Shown piece by piece: positions 38,710-48,183 of a stretch of 64,000 nt of DNA. The position numbers and the translations under genes were made by a program. The stretch is from positions 1 through 64,000 of the forward strand of contig DDSV01000032.1 in NCBI GenBank assembly GCA_002344215.1. Direction: 5' to 3'. This DNA comes from Akkermansiaceae bacterium UBA2381. GTDB taxonomy: Bacteria > Verrucomicrobiota > Verrucomicrobiia > Verrucomicrobiales > DEV007. Position 1 is the first letter of the stretch. Every line of letters begins with the position of its first letter. The notes beneath the pieces are model-generated. The model was not told the origin of the DNA. It saw only the letters and a program-made list of their open reading frames with translations, and ran no database searches.

Positions 38710-41700
38710 TCACGCTCCCGGCACGTCCGCGGCAAGCTGCCCGATCCGGATGGAGGGATCGATCGAGCGCAGATGAAGATCCCGTTGGGGAAACGGCATC
38801 TCAATCCCGGCTGCGAAAAAGCGATCATGAATGAGCGTGTTGATCCGGTGAGTCATCTCAAGCCTGATTTCAGGACGGGGAACGTAGAGTCGCAGACTGA
38901 AGTTCAACGCACTGTCTCCGAAAAGTTCAAAGACCGCGACGGGTTCAGGATCTTTGAGCACTTCGGGCTGGCTTCGGGCAATGTCGAGCAGGATGTCCTG
39001 GGTTTTCCTGATATCGGAACCGTAGGCGATGCCGACGGGAAAGACCATGCGGATCATCGCGTTGGTCAGCGTCCAGTTCATCAGGGTGCCGGTGACGAAC
39101 TCCTTGTTGGGAACGATGAACTCCTTTTTGTCCCAGTTGGTGATGGTGGTTGCACGGATACGGATTTTGGTAACAACTCCGTCGACTCCGGCAACGGTGA
39201 CGATGTCACCCACCCGAATCGGTCTTTCGAAGAGGAGGATGACGCCGCTCACAAAGTTGCTGACAATTTCCTGAAGCCCGAAGCCAAGCCCGACACTGAG
39301 TGCCGCAGCGATCCAGCCGAACTTCGACATGTCCAGACCGAGCGCTTGAAAGGCGAGCGCCGCTCCGATGGCGATGATGGTGTACTGGCAAATCGTGATG
39401 ATCGCCGTTCGCACGCCCGACTCCAGTTCGAGGTCCCGGAGAAAGGTGACCTCGAGGAGTCCGGGAAGATTCTGAAACACGACGGTGGTGATCAGGGTCA
39501 CGATGCCCAGCCAGATGAGGTCGCTGATGCTGATGCCGCCGATCACATTCCGGGCATCGAGATATTTCAGAACGGGGAGAACTTCCGACCAGACGAGCCA
39601 ACAGCCGAAGATGACCATCACGGTGACCATAGCCCGAATGAGGTGTCTGGTTTGTTCACCGACAACATTCCAATCGATCGCCTCTTCTTCATCGAGTGGG
39701 ACGAAAGACTCATCTTTGATCGGATGCTCGACGACCGCTTCGGCCCCTGATTCCGCCGCTGCGACCGCCTCGATTTGAGCCAGCCGTCGCGCCTCTCTCG
39801 CGGCGACTGCGTTCTTCAGGGCGATGCGACGTTCGCGGACCGCAACCCAGCGGGTCAGGAGTGCATAAATAAGGACCCCGCCGAGAACAACCAGGGCGGT
39901 ATTCTGGATCTGATAGGCGAGAACGACAGCTGTCAGAAAATATCCAAGGGCGGCTAGAACGGCGAGCCCCACGGGAAGGAGAATGAGCGAAGCGGTCCAG
40001 ATTTTCCTGAGTTTGATGATCCATCTCCGGTGGCTCCCGGAACCGGTGATTACCCCTCTGATCTGTCCGAAGAGTCTTTGGAGAATCACCGCGATCAGAA
40101 GCATGGCGACAATGAAGACGAGCCGACCCGGGCCCTGGAAGGCTGAAAGATTGGTGCCGTGGAACCAGATGGCGAGAAGCATGTGAGCCGGAAGGTAGAG
40201 GAAAATCGCGGCGGTGAGAGCAAGTTGGCAGGGATTCAGGATGAGACGATTCCATCGGAAGTGAACTTCTCCCACTCCGCCGGGGGCGCAGAGATGCGCT
40301 AAAAACCGGCACACGAAGAGCAGCAGCGCCGGAGCGGCCAGTCCCTTGCCAAGGGCGTAGGTCGCCTCTGTGCCATCGATGTCGTTCCTGAAAACCCATC
40401 CGAAAAAGAGGAGCAAGGTCGGCACCGGCAGAGCCAGTATGATCGTTGAGGCGAACGCTCCCAGGGTGTTTCCAATGCTGTCCTGCGAGACTTTACGGGT
40501 GCGGCCGGCACATACGGCGAGGTAGCGGCGGAGACGATTGCGCGGAAAGAGCAGCACTGCCGCGAGGAGAAGGGCCAGAACCCATCTGGAGGGATGGATT
40601 CTCGTCAGTGCCTTGACGTACTGTCCCATCGCATCGGGCCCCAGCAGGAGGATGAAGGCGGTTCGAAAGCCGGTGAAGGCATCGGTCCCGAGCGGTGGGG
40701 AACTTGCCACCCAGATGAGCTTTTCCCCGAGGTAGTCGCGGAAACCGGTTGCCGTTTCGATGGTGTTACTCTCGATCAGGTCAATCTCGCCCAGATTCTC
40801 GGCGAGTCTCCGGTTTCCCTCAGAGGCATCCTTCCGCAAGCGGATCCGTGTCTCGATTAGGTTTTTGAGAATGGGTTCGATCTTCTTTAAATCCTCCTCG
40901 CTGAGGCCCTGCGGCTCCAAGGACTTGAGGAGCGTTTTAAGTTGTTCGGCCGACGGCGGGAGGGAGTCGAGTTCGTCGTCCAGACGATAGGCGTCGAGAC
41001 GCGCGTCCGAGACTTCTTTGCGGCGCGCGCTTGCGTCCTGGTAGAAGGTATCGGCCTTCGGAAGAGATTCGCGAAGTTCGAGAATCTTTTCGGAGAACTC
41101 ACCCTCGATTCCGCCGATTTCGATCTGGGCGCGGATGCTTTTGGAATCGCGTTCCAACTGGCTCAGGTAGGCTTCGGCCTCCTTCAGTTTCGCGTCTGCG
41201 ACGGCAATCCGGCTGAGAATGACCTGGTTTTTTGAGGTCAGTTCCCGGGTTTCTTTCAAGAGGCTCTGAAGCAGGGGATCATCGGAGATTTCCTCGATCC
41301 CAAGGTCGCTGACGAGACGCTGGGCCTCGCCGATTCTGGCGCTGACAAGCGCTCCGCTCCGGCTTTCCAGTCGTGTGATGCGATCGCGGGTCAGCCCCAG
41401 GTCCGAAGAGGTCAGATTTCGGCGGGCCTCGGTCAGGTCCTTTTGCTGGGAAAAGCTCAGCGATTCCTGCTCCAGCATCGCGAGTTCTTTTTGCAGCACC
41501 TGGATCTCCGCCTGATCAGAGGCTAGCGCCGCTTTGTCCTTCAGGGTTGAGGCGGGTTGACCGTTCCAGCGTGCGAAGCGTGTCTGCGCCTCCGAGAGAA
41601 GCCGGGTGGCGGCAAGGACCCGCTCCCGATTCGCCTGCGGGCGGATTTCAATTTCAGTGAGCCGGGTTTCCAGTTCCCTAAGTTGCCGGGTCAGGTCGGT

Positions 41701-42159
41701 GACACGCGCCTTTTCGGAGGTGAGACGGGTGTTGATCATCTCGGCGGTGGCGTCGGCGGGAAGCTCGGCGGTGTCTTTTCCTCCTTCCGGAATTTTTCCT
41801 CCTTTTCGTTTTTCCAGTTCTCCCCGGATGGTGTCGATCTCTCCGGGGCCTTTTTCGGCCATTTGTTTCAGCTCCTCCGTCTTCCTGGTGAAGTCGGCCG
41901 CCGCGGTGAGTCTGCCGATGGCACCCTCGAGGAAGGTCTTCACTTCTGCTTTACCCGCCTCATCAAGAGCGGTGTCGGCCTCCGCTTGTTCGAGCAACTT
42001 CTTAACGGAATCAATGCTCAGTGGAGCCTCGCCCGGAGTTCCGGTCGGAGCAGGGGTTTGCGCCGAAAGAGGAATCGGGATCAGCCAGAGTGTGAAGCAG
42101 GGAAGGAATCCCGCGAGCAGGAGGAGGGGGCTCAATCGGCGGAAGAGAGGAGAATTCAT
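38710..42159 (-). CDS. MscK/KefA-like mechanosensitive channel
   Basis: The 1149-residue inner-membrane protein is about the size of E. coli MscK. After a signal peptide (residues 1-34) there is a long periplasmic coiled-coil region to about residue 480, rich in Glu/Lys/Leu. Many membrane segments follow from about residue 525. The MscS core starts with LSVGLGFGLQEIVSNFVSG (about residue 955), the pore-lining helix, followed by ERPIRVGDIVTVAGVDGVV of the beta domain and the NKEFVTGTLMNWTLTN cytoplasmic part. It opens under membrane tension and releases solutes on osmotic downshock. Divergent from lutA. Confidence 0.92.
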   Translation of the reverse strand: MNSPLFRRLSPLLLLAGFLPCFTLWLIPIPLSAQTPAPTGTPGEAPLSIDSVKKLLEQAEADTALDEAGKAEVKTFLEGAIGRLTAAADFTRKTEELKQMAEKGPGEIDTIRGELEKRKGGKIPEGGKDTAELPADATAEMINTRLTSEKARVTDLTRQLRELETRLTEIEIRPQANRERVLAATRLLSEAQTRFARWNGQPASTLKDKAALASDQAEIQVLQKELAMLEQESLSFSQQKDLTEARRNLTSSDLGLTRDRITRLESRSGALVSARIGEAQRLVSDLGIEEISDDPLLQSLLKETRELTSKNQVILSRIAVADAKLKEAEAYLSQLERDSKSIRAQIEIGGIEGEFSEKILELRESLPKADTFYQDASARRKEVSDARLDAYRLDDELDSLPPSAEQLKTLLKSLEPQGLSEEDLKKIEPILKNLIETRIRLRKDASEGNRRLAENLGEIDLIESNTIETATGFRDYLGEKLIWVASSPPLGTDAFTGFRTAFILLLGPDAMGQYVKALTRIHPSRWVLALLLAAVLLFPRNRLRRYLAVCAGRTRKVSQDSIGNTLGAFASTIILALPVPTLLLFFGWVFRNDIDGTEATYALGKGLAAPALLLFVCRFLAHLCAPGGVGEVHFRWNRLILNPCQLALTAAIFLYLPAHMLLAIWFHGTNLSAFQGPGRLVFIVAMLLIAVILQRLFGQIRGVITGSGSHRRWIIKLRKIWTASLILLPVGLAVLAALGYFLTAVVLAYQIQNTALVVLGGVLIYALLTRWVAVRERRIALKNAVAAREARRLAQIEAVAAAESGAEAVVEHPIKDESFVPLDEEEAIDWNVVGEQTRHLIRAMVTVMVIFGCWLVWSEVLPVLKYLDARNVIGGISISDLIWLGIVTLITTVVFQNLPGLLEVTFLRDLELESGVRTAIITICQYTIIAIGAALAFQALGLDMSKFGWIAAALSVGLGFGLQEIVSNFVSGVILLFERPIRVGDIVTVAGVDGVVTKIRIRATTITNWDKKEFIVPNKEFVTGTLMNWTLTNAMIRMVFPVGIAYGSDIRKTQDILLDIARSQPEVLKDPEPVAVFELFGDSALNFSLRLYVPRPEIRLEMTHRINTLIHDRFFAAGIEMPFPQRDLHLRSIDPSIRIGQLAADVPGA

Positions 42160-42295
42160 TCGAAGAATCGGGTGCGCAGGGTGAGAGAATGCTTAACTTA
42201 CATTGATTTTCAGGAAATACCAGAAAGTAGGCGTGTCTCAGGCGTCGCTATTCGGGACCTTGAACTTAGGTGGAAAAACGGGTAACTCAGGCCTG

Positions 42296-43105
42296 ATGAC
42301 AGACCAGGTCGCATTTGCCCGGGAAGGGTTCAGAAAACAGGGCGGGGGAGAGGAACCGCGGAAAAAAGTCATGCTCATGGCGACTTGCCTCTGTGACGCG
42401 TTTTTCTCCGATCTGGCGAAGGCGACCGTCGAAGTGCTCGAACACGCCGGATGCGAGGTCGTTTTCCCTGAAGATCAGACCTGTTGCGGGCAACCGGCCT
42501 TCAACGGGGGCGACTTCGTCTCTTCCCGAAAAGTCGTCCGTCACACCATGCGGGTGTTTGCGGGCGATCTACCCATAGTCGTTCCTTCCGGTTCCTGCGC
42601 GGCGATGCATCGTCACGGCAACCTGCTTCAGTTCGAAGATCAACCCGATCTGGATGAGGCGAGGGATCTCGCCGGTCGGACCCGGGAACTCTGCGATTTT
42701 CTTGTCAACGAACTGGGCATCATTTCATGGCCGGGTAGACTTGAGGCAAAAATCGCGATCCATCACTCGTGTCACACCCGCGGAACCGGCACGGGAGCGG
42801 CAATGCTGAAACTGCTCTCCGGAATCGAGGGCGTGGAACTGATCGAGTTCGGACAAGGGGAGCAATGTTGCGGATTCGGCGGCACTTTTTCGGTGACATT
42901 TCCTCATATCTCAGGCGAGATGGGAACCGTGAAACTCGACCATGTTCTTTCCGGGGCTCCGGATCTCATCGTCTCCGCCGATATGAGCTGCCTGATGCAT
43001 CTTTCCGGTCTCGCTGAAAAGCAGGGCCGGAAAATCCCCGTTGCCGGAATGGCGCAGATTCTGCGGGATGCCATCCTGACAAAACCCCGTAATGCGGCGG
43101 AATGA
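42296..43105 (+). CDS. lutA: L-lactate oxidation iron-sulfur protein LutA
   Basis: The 269-residue protein carries two CCG domains (cysteine-rich domains of the heterodisulfide reductase/GlpC type): DQTCCGQPAFN and GEQCCGFGGTF, with HHSCHTRG between them. It starts after some leader residues, then MLMATCLCDAFF as in LutA. ATG 42296 is preferred to 42203; 42371 is also possible. With LutB and LutC it forms the L-lactate dehydrogenase complex that makes pyruvate. It overlaps lutB by four bases. No lactate permease or LutR regulator is visible nearby. Confidence 0.9.
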   Translation: MTDQVAFAREGFRKQGGGEEPRKKVMLMATCLCDAFFSDLAKATVEVLEHAGCEVVFPEDQTCCGQPAFNGGDFVSSRKVVRHTMRVFAGDLPIVVPSGSCAAMHRHGNLLQFEDQPDLDEARDLAGRTRELCDFLVNELGIISWPGRLEAKIAIHHSCHTRGTGTGAAMLKLLSGIEGVELIEFGQGEQCCGFGGTFSVTFPHISGEMGTVKLDHVLSGAPDLIVSADMSCLMHLSGLAEKQGRKIPVAGMAQILRDAILTKPRNAAE

Positions 43106-44490
43106 GCAGCCAGGCCATCGATCAGTTCGCGGCGCGGCTTCCGGTGAGCACGCGTGATTCCGTCTCCGGGAGCGGCGCCCTCACCACGGAAAAGAGGGTC
43201 GACATTCTTGCCCGGGATTTTGAGAACCCTGATGCTCTGCGGCGTCTCGCCGGACAGATCAAACAGCACACTCTTGACCACCTCGATCAGTATCTCGGCC
43301 AGGCAGTGGCGGCAATGCGGGAGCGGGGAGTGGTCGTCCACTTCGCCTCGACCGGCGAGGAGGCCAAGGCAATCATCCTCGGCATTTTGCAGGAGAAGGG
43401 GGCTCGACGTGTCGTGAAGTCAAAGACGATGGCCGCGGAGGAGGTGCATCTCAATGCCCACCTCGAAGCGGCGGGCATTGAATGTGTCGAGACGGATCTG
43501 GGAGAATTCATCGTTCAGATCGATGGCGACACGCCGAGTCACATCGTTCGCCCTATCATTCATAAAAACCGGCGCGAGATCGCCCGCAGTTTCGAGGCGC
43601 ACGGTCTCGGGGATTACAACGACGATCCCGGGACAATCACCCGCCGCGCCCGGGTCCATCTCCGGAGCAAATACATGGAGAGCGACGCCGGGATCACCGG
43701 GGGGAATTTCATCTCGGCAGAGTCGGGCCGTCTCGTCCTCGTGACGAACGAGGGTAACGCCCGCTTCAGCATGGCACCGAACAAGCTCCACATCGCTCTT
43801 GTGGGAATTGAAAAGATTGTTCCGCGTGACCGGGATCTCGGCGTGTTCCTCAATCTCCTCGCGCGCTCCGCGACCGCACAGCAGCTCACCGTCTACACCC
43901 AGTTCATCAACGGTCCGCGCGCGAAGTCGCAACCCTCGGGACCTGAGGAAATGCACGTCGTCCTGATGGACAACCGTCGCAGCGAGGTGTTGGCCTCAAA
44001 CTGTCGCGAAATCCTCCGATGCATCCGTTGCGGGGCCTGTCAGAACGTCTGTCCTGTCTATCGGCAGGCAAGTGGGCATGCCTATCGGGCGGTCTACGGA
44101 GGTCCGATCGGTGCTGTCCTTTCACCGCTCCTCGCGGGAGAGCGCTTTTCCGAACTGGCCGATCTACCAAAGGCCTCGAGCTTGTGTGGCGCCTGCAACG
44201 AAGTCTGTCCTGTCGACATACCCATTCCCGACCTGCTCCTCCGTCTCCGGAACCGGGCCAAGGAGGAAAAAGTAAAGTCGCCCGGAGCGATTCCGATGGA
44301 GCCTTTCGGCATGCTTGCGTCCTCTCCGAAGCTCTGGCGGGCGGCGATGAAAACGTCGAAGGTCATGAATCATCTCCCCACCGCAAGCCTGCCGGTTAAA
44401 CCTCTGCAGGAATGGCTCAAGCTGAGAACCCTGCCTCGCTGGGAGGGCGGAGAATTCCGGAAATGGATGAAGGAAAGGGGGAAGGGATGA
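43102..44490 (+). CDS. lutB: L-lactate oxidation iron-sulfur protein LutB
   Basis: The 462-residue protein has an N-terminal LUD domain (GDYNDDPGTITRRARVHLR, GITGGNFISAESGRLVLVT) and a C-terminal region with two 4Fe-4S cysteine clusters, CIRCGACQNVCPVY and CGACNEVCPVDIP. Its length fits LutB/LldF. It is the electron-carrying subunit of the LutABC L-lactate dehydrogenase. Its start overlaps the lutA stop and its stop overlaps the lutC start (both ATGA), so all three are translationally linked. Confidence 0.93.
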   Translation: MSSQAIDQFAARLPVSTRDSVSGSGALTTEKRVDILARDFENPDALRRLAGQIKQHTLDHLDQYLGQAVAAMRERGVVVHFASTGEEAKAIILGILQEKGARRVVKSKTMAAEEVHLNAHLEAAGIECVETDLGEFIVQIDGDTPSHIVRPIIHKNRREIARSFEAHGLGDYNDDPGTITRRARVHLRSKYMESDAGITGGNFISAESGRLVLVTNEGNARFSMAPNKLHIALVGIEKIVPRDRDLGVFLNLLARSATAQQLTVYTQFINGPRAKSQPSGPEEMHVVLMDNRRSEVLASNCREILRCIRCGACQNVCPVYRQASGHAYRAVYGGPIGAVLSPLLAGERFSELADLPKASSLCGACNEVCPVDIPIPDLLLRLRNRAKEEKVKSPGAIPMEPFGMLASSPKLWRAAMKTSKVMNHLPTASLPVKPLQEWLKLRTLPRWEGGEFRKWMKERGKG

Positions 44491-45110
44491 GCGACCACGA
44501 AGCCACCGTCTTCAATGCGATCCGATCCGCCCTCGCCGGCCTGGACAACAAGACGCCTCTGCCCGAGTACGACGAGGCAGGTTTCACTGCGTCGAGTCGA
44601 CTGGCGGCGGGATCGACCTGGGAAAACTTTGCGGCGAATTTTCGTGCCGTGAACGGGAGGCCGATGGAGACGGTCCCGGAGTTGATTGCTTTTCTCACGG
44701 CAGGCGATCATTGCCATGGTTATTGCGACCCTGTCCTCCGCGAGGAGATCGGTGCGGACCTTGAGGCCGCCGGGCTTAAGGTCGAATACTCCTACGACCG
44801 TTCCCGCTACAACGACTACGCCTTCGGCGTGACGCGGGCGAGCGGGATCATCGGTGAGACGGGGACGGTCATTCTCAACGATCACGATACCTCCGATCGA
44901 CTCGCCGCCCTCAGTCCCTGGGTGCATGTAGCGGTCTTGAAAGGGAGTGGTGGCGAGCACCGCACCATATCGGATGCCCTCCGTGCTCTCGGCGATTGTT
45001 CGAATGTCATCTGGGCGACGGGTCCCTCAAAAACAGCCGACGTCGAAGGCATCCTCATTGAGGGTGTGCACGGACCGGGTGAGCAGATTTGTTTGCGGGT
45101 GGGTGGGTGA
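44487..45110 (+). CDS. lutC: LUD-domain protein LutC
   Basis: The 207-residue protein has a single LUD domain, with FGVTRASGIIGETGTVIL and the late VIWATGPSKTADVEGILIEGVHGP. It completes the LutABC L-lactate-oxidising complex. The ATG at 44487 lies in the lutB stop (ATGA) after a good ribosome site (AGGGGGAAGGG). An upstream start at 44412 within lutB was rejected. It ends 11 bases before the convergent cupin gene. Confidence 0.92.
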   Translation: MSDHEATVFNAIRSALAGLDNKTPLPEYDEAGFTASSRLAAGSTWENFAANFRAVNGRPMETVPELIAFLTAGDHCHGYCDPVLREEIGADLEAAGLKVEYSYDRSRYNDYAFGVTRASGIIGETGTVILNDHDTSDRLAALSPWVHVAVLKGSGGEHRTISDALRALGDCSNVIWATGPSKTADVEGILIEGVHGPGEQICLRVGG

Positions 45111-45121
45111 TCGGTTGAGAT

Positions 45122-45481
45122 TTATTCCCGGTTCGGGTTGTCCTCATCCCAGTGCACTGCAAGCCAGACGGTATCGTCCTCAGCGCTGGTGCTTTCGACG
45201 CGATGTTTTGAATGGGACGGAATTTCGATCCAGTCTCCGGGAGCAAGAGTAATGGCTTCGACCTCACCGGAGACGGGATTCTCAAAACTCATCACTGCCG
45301 ATCCCTTGAGAAGGACGACCCATTCATGTTCCTCCTGATCGTACCAGAATCCATCCGGTGAGGCGTGTCCCTGCGAAACGAGCCGCACGATCCGGAGATG
45401 CCCTTTTCCCTCGGCGAGGACCTCGACCAGTTCTTCAGGAAGATCGGGTGGAATGGACCGGAAAAGGTTGGCCACTTTCAT
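45122..45481 (-). CDS. Small cupin-domain protein
   Basis: The 119-residue soluble protein has a single cupin barrel: EEHEWVVLLKGSAVMSFE, then LAPGDWIEIPSHSKHRV, then WLAVHW. The metal ligands of cupin motif 1 (His, Glu) and the late His are present. Such small cupins bind a metal or sugar ligand; the role is unknown. It is transcribed away from the fusion gene's end with a REP-like element between. Confidence 0.82.
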   Translation of the reverse strand: MKVANLFRSIPPDLPEELVEVLAEGKGHLRIVRLVSQGHASPDGFWYDQEEHEWVVLLKGSAVMSFENPVSGEVEAITLAPGDWIEIPSHSKHRVESTSAEDDTVWLAVHWDEDNPNRE

Positions 45482-45563
45482 GGGTCGGATTATTTCCCGA
45501 TCCGGTGTCGGAGTCGATCCTTTTTAGAATGAAAGAAGACCGGATTGTCCGAGATCGATCCCT

Positions 45564-45631
45564 GTAGGGCAAGCGCCCCGCTTGCCGCAGGTGGCGCGGA
45601 CACTGAACGGCAGCCGGGGCGGCCGCCCTAC
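45564..45631. repeat. Inverted pair of REP-like hairpins with GTAG heads
   Basis: 45564-45586 (plus) has GTAG followed by a perfect hairpin, arms GGCAAGCG/CGCTTGCC with loop CCC. 45609-45631 (minus) has CTAC preceded by GGCAGCCGGGGCGGCCGCC, facing the other way. This is a BIME-like pair. The minus copy overlaps the stop codon of the upstream fusion gene, whose TAG lies within the GTAG head. Confidence 0.65.
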
Positions 45632-47100
45632 AAATCGTCGTTTCCTGTAAACCCGGAGAAATCGACGGCCATCGTCTCCAGCTTTTCGCGCTTTACCAAC
45701 GCCTCCCGCCATTCCAAGGGTATCGCATCGTATCCGTGAATGATTCCGGCGAGGGCTCCGGCGACGCATCCGGTGGTATCGGTGTCATCGCCAAGATTGA
45801 CGGCATGAAGGACCGCTCCGGCGTAATCTTCGTTCACCTCGTTGATCCACAGGGCCGCTTCGAGGGTGTCGATGACATGGCCGCTCGATCCGATTTCATC
45901 CTTCCTGCGCGCAAAAAGCAATTCAGGGCGGAGGGCCTCGAAGCGGGGTCTCTCCTGTGTTGAAAACGACCATCGAGCGTCCATCACCTTCCAGGCAAAA
46001 TCGACCGCATCACGCAGGGGTGACCGGTGCATCAATTCACTCATCACGAGACAGAAAAACGCGCAGCAGAATTTTGAACGTTCATGGGAATGAGTCAGCG
46101 AAGAAATCTCAGTCGCTCTGCTGATCAGGTCAGGATCGTCGGCATAGGCAAGGGCGACGGGAAGGATTCGCATGAGCGATCCGTTGCCGTTCGACATTTC
46201 GTCCTTGCCTCCGCACTCCGTGGCGGGCAGGCCCGATTCGTATCGCCGGATCGCGGATCTGGTCGCGATCCCGATGTCGAAGACTTCTCCGTGAGGCGTG
46301 TGCGCCGCCTTCTCTACCCACGCTGCGAACTCCTGCATGACCAATTCAGGTGAGTAGGTCCCTGCCTTGATCAAACCGGCCATCGTCGCCAGGATCATCG
46401 AGGTGTCGTCCGACCAGGTTCCGGCAGGTTGGTGGTGAGTTCCGTAGGCTCGCATCCCGGTGACCGGGTCATCGATGCGGGTTTTGCGGGACTGGAACTC
46501 GACCGGCACCCCAAGTGCGTCACCGACGGCGGCTCCGATGAGGGCGCTACGACAGAGTTCCGCGCGGGACCCGAGAGGGTGCCAATCCCGAACATACACT
46601 CTTTGCTCGTCGGTTTCCGGGCTCTCGGAATAGGAGGATTTCGCGCATGACTGCCAGCGATCCCGAAGGGTAGCGAGAGCGGTCTCGCCATCGGGAGTGA
46701 AAAGATCCCGCAGGAGACAGCCCGCGACGGTGCCTGTCCGCCCGCGCCCTCCCCAGCAGTGGAGGTAGGCGATACGGCCGCGATGCCGGGCAAGGCGAAG
46801 GGTGCGAAGCGCGGCTCGCATTACCTCAGGAGAGGTCGGTACGGAGAAATCGGGAATGGCGTGACGGTGGAACTCGAGTTCCTCCGGAGCAATCCCGAGT
46901 CGTTTCGCCATCCTTCCGGCGATTTCCCGATAGGGTTTCAGTTCGTCCTCTTCGGTCAGGTCCACGAAGACACGAACCCCGGCTTCCAGAATCGTTTTCA
47001 TGACGGTGTGGTCACCGAAGTCGTCGAATTCGCGCGGGTATTCGCCACAAAGGATGCGGCCCGGCTCAAGCCAGTAGGTGTTTGGAAAGGGAGGGGTCAT
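45628..47100 (-). CDS. Fusion of tyrosine-phosphatase-like and ADP-ribosylglycohydrolase domains
   Basis: The 490-residue cytoplasmic protein has two catalytic domains. Residues 1-175 are a dual-specificity/tyrosine phosphatase-like domain, with the CX5R loop HCWGGRGRTG (Cys115, Arg121) and a candidate general-acid Asp84 (IPDFSVP). Residues about 180-490 are a DraG-type ADP-ribosylglycohydrolase, with GAAVGDALGVPVEF, the metal-binding TWSDDTSM, NGNGSLMRILP, and GDDTDTTGCVAGALAG. The second domain removes ADP-ribose from a target or hydrolyses a related metabolite. Joining it to a phosphatase suggests substrates with both phosphate and ADP-ribose, or two-step reversal of a modification (inference). 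Confidence 0.88.
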   Translation of the reverse strand: MTPPFPNTYWLEPGRILCGEYPREFDDFGDHTVMKTILEAGVRVFVDLTEEDELKPYREIAGRMAKRLGIAPEELEFHRHAIPDFSVPTSPEVMRAALRTLRLARHRGRIAYLHCWGGRGRTGTVAGCLLRDLFTPDGETALATLRDRWQSCAKSSYSESPETDEQRVYVRDWHPLGSRAELCRSALIGAAVGDALGVPVEFQSRKTRIDDPVTGMRAYGTHHQPAGTWSDDTSMILATMAGLIKAGTYSPELVMQEFAAWVEKAAHTPHGEVFDIGIATRSAIRRYESGLPATECGGKDEMSNGNGSLMRILPVALAYADDPDLISRATEISSLTHSHERSKFCCAFFCLVMSELMHRSPLRDAVDFAWKVMDARWSFSTQERPRFEALRPELLFARRKDEIGSSGHVIDTLEAALWINEVNEDYAGAVLHAVNLGDDTDTTGCVAGALAGIIHGYDAIPLEWREALVKREKLETMAVDFSGFTGNDDL

Positions 47101-47316
47101 TTCGATTTCAATTCGGGATTATTCAAAGGTCGTCTCCCTAATGAGGAGACATGGGAGAAAGCGGCGCTGGAGCGGGCATCTGAGAACGGGAGTGGGCATC
47201 CAGGAACAGTATACACCCGGTGTCATCCCGAGGTCGACGCGAGTCCGGTTTCAAGGCCCGATTTCCAATCATGACCAAGGTGACGGAATTGTCATTGAGC
47301 GAGCTTTCATCCACCC

Positions 47317-47361
47317 TTGAATATTCGGTAATTAATTCAATAGTTTCAAAACTATGAAACT
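47317..47361 (+). promoter_or_regulatory. Likely ArsR operators
   Basis: Two adjacent dyads lie directly before and across the arsR start. TTGAAT (47317-47322) pairs with ATTCAA (47335-47340) over a 12-base spacer. AGTTTCA (47342-47348) pairs with TGAAACT (47355-47361) over 6 bases and includes the ATG at 47354. The AT-rich stretch contrasts with the surrounding GC-rich sequence. Autoregulation by ArsR in the absence of arsenic is the expected mode. Confidence 0.55.
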
Positions 47362-47710
47362 AAATGACGCCGTCATTGCACTGAATTCGCTGGCTCAGCC
47401 CGCGAGGTTGAAGGTTTTCCGCCTCCTTGTGAAGAGTCCGGAAGGCGGGATGTGTGCGGGCGACATTTCGCGGAGGCTGGGACTGCCGAAGCCGACCCTT
47501 TCCTTTCACCTCAAGGAGCTCAGTCATGCCGGGCTTATTGTTTCCGAGCGGGAGGGGCGCTCGATCAAATTTTCGATTCGGGAACGGGGTATCCAGCAAC
47601 TGATGACCTTCCTGACGGAGGACTGCTGCCAGGGACGCCCGGAACTTTGTATGCCTGCAAACTGCGAAGCGGCAGGCTGTGATGAATCGAATTCCTGCGG
47701 CGGCAGGTGA
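47354..47710 (+). CDS. arsR: ArsR-family arsenic-responsive repressor
   Basis: The 118-residue protein is a winged-helix repressor: ISRRLGLPKPTLSFHLKEL is the recognition helix region and IVSEREGRSIKFSI the wing. The usual ELCVCDL metal site of helix 3 is reduced to one cysteine (Cys34). Instead the C-terminus is cysteine-rich: Cys91-Cys92, Cys99, Cys104, Cys109 and Cys115. This resembles ArsR proteins that bind As(III) with C-terminal cysteines. It is the first gene of the ars operon, and its start lies inside an operator dyad. Confidence 0.9.
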   Translation: MKLNDAVIALNSLAQPARLKVFRLLVKSPEGGMCAGDISRRLGLPKPTLSFHLKELSHAGLIVSEREGRSIKFSIRERGIQQLMTFLTEDCCQGRPELCMPANCEAAGCDESNSCGGR

Positions 47711-47736
47711 GCCACGACACCAACCAAACGACTAAG

Positions 47737-48183
47737 ATGAAATCAGTTCAAAACATCCTCTTTCTCTGTAATCACAACTCGGCAAGGAGCCAGATGGCTG
47801 AGGCGCTGCTAAAGGCCCGCGGGTTTGAGCATTTTAAAGTCTTTAGCGCAGGTCTTGAGCCAAGGCCCGTGTCGGATGATGCCATTGCGGCAATGAAGGA
47901 GATAGGCATCGACATCTCAGGAAACAGCAGCAAATCGACAAAGGAGTTCATGGGGAGGGAAATCATTCATCAGGCTATCTTTCTCTGCTCTGATGCCGAG
48001 CCTGATTGTCCCCGAATCTACCCCTTCGCCAACCACAGTCAGGAGTGGCGGATTCCATCACCGGATGCCCTTGCGGAAAAAATGGGCGCGACTGCCGATG
48101 CCTATCGTGAGGTCAGGGAGTTGATCAGCGGGAAGATCACCGCCTGGCTCGAAGAGATGGAGAAGGGGGCGCTTTCAGCATGA
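47737..48183 (+). CDS. arsC: Arsenate reductase, thioredoxin-coupled (LMW-phosphatase fold)
   Basis: The 148-residue enzyme reduces As(V) to As(III). It has the phosphatase-like loop [11 protein letters not shown] (Cys11, Arg17) and the redox pair LCSDAEPDC (Cys84, Cys91), spaced by seven as in thioredoxin-linked ArsC. The ATG at 47737 fits family length; a GTG at 47707 overlaps the arsR stop (GTGA) and may be the real coupled start. It overlaps the next gene by four bases. Confidence 0.9.
   Translation: MKSVQNILFLCNHNSARSQMAEALLKARGFEHFKVFSAGLEPRPVSDDAIAAMKEIGIDISGNSSKSTKEFMGREIIHQAIFLCSDAEPDCPRIYPFANHSQEWRIPSPDALAEKMGATADAYREVRELISGKITAWLEEMEKGALSA

Noticed and set aside
47078..47320. Small plus-strand frame upstream of arsR
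   Set aside because: It overlaps the start of the fusion gene on the other strand, shows no coding features, and covers the likely ars control region.
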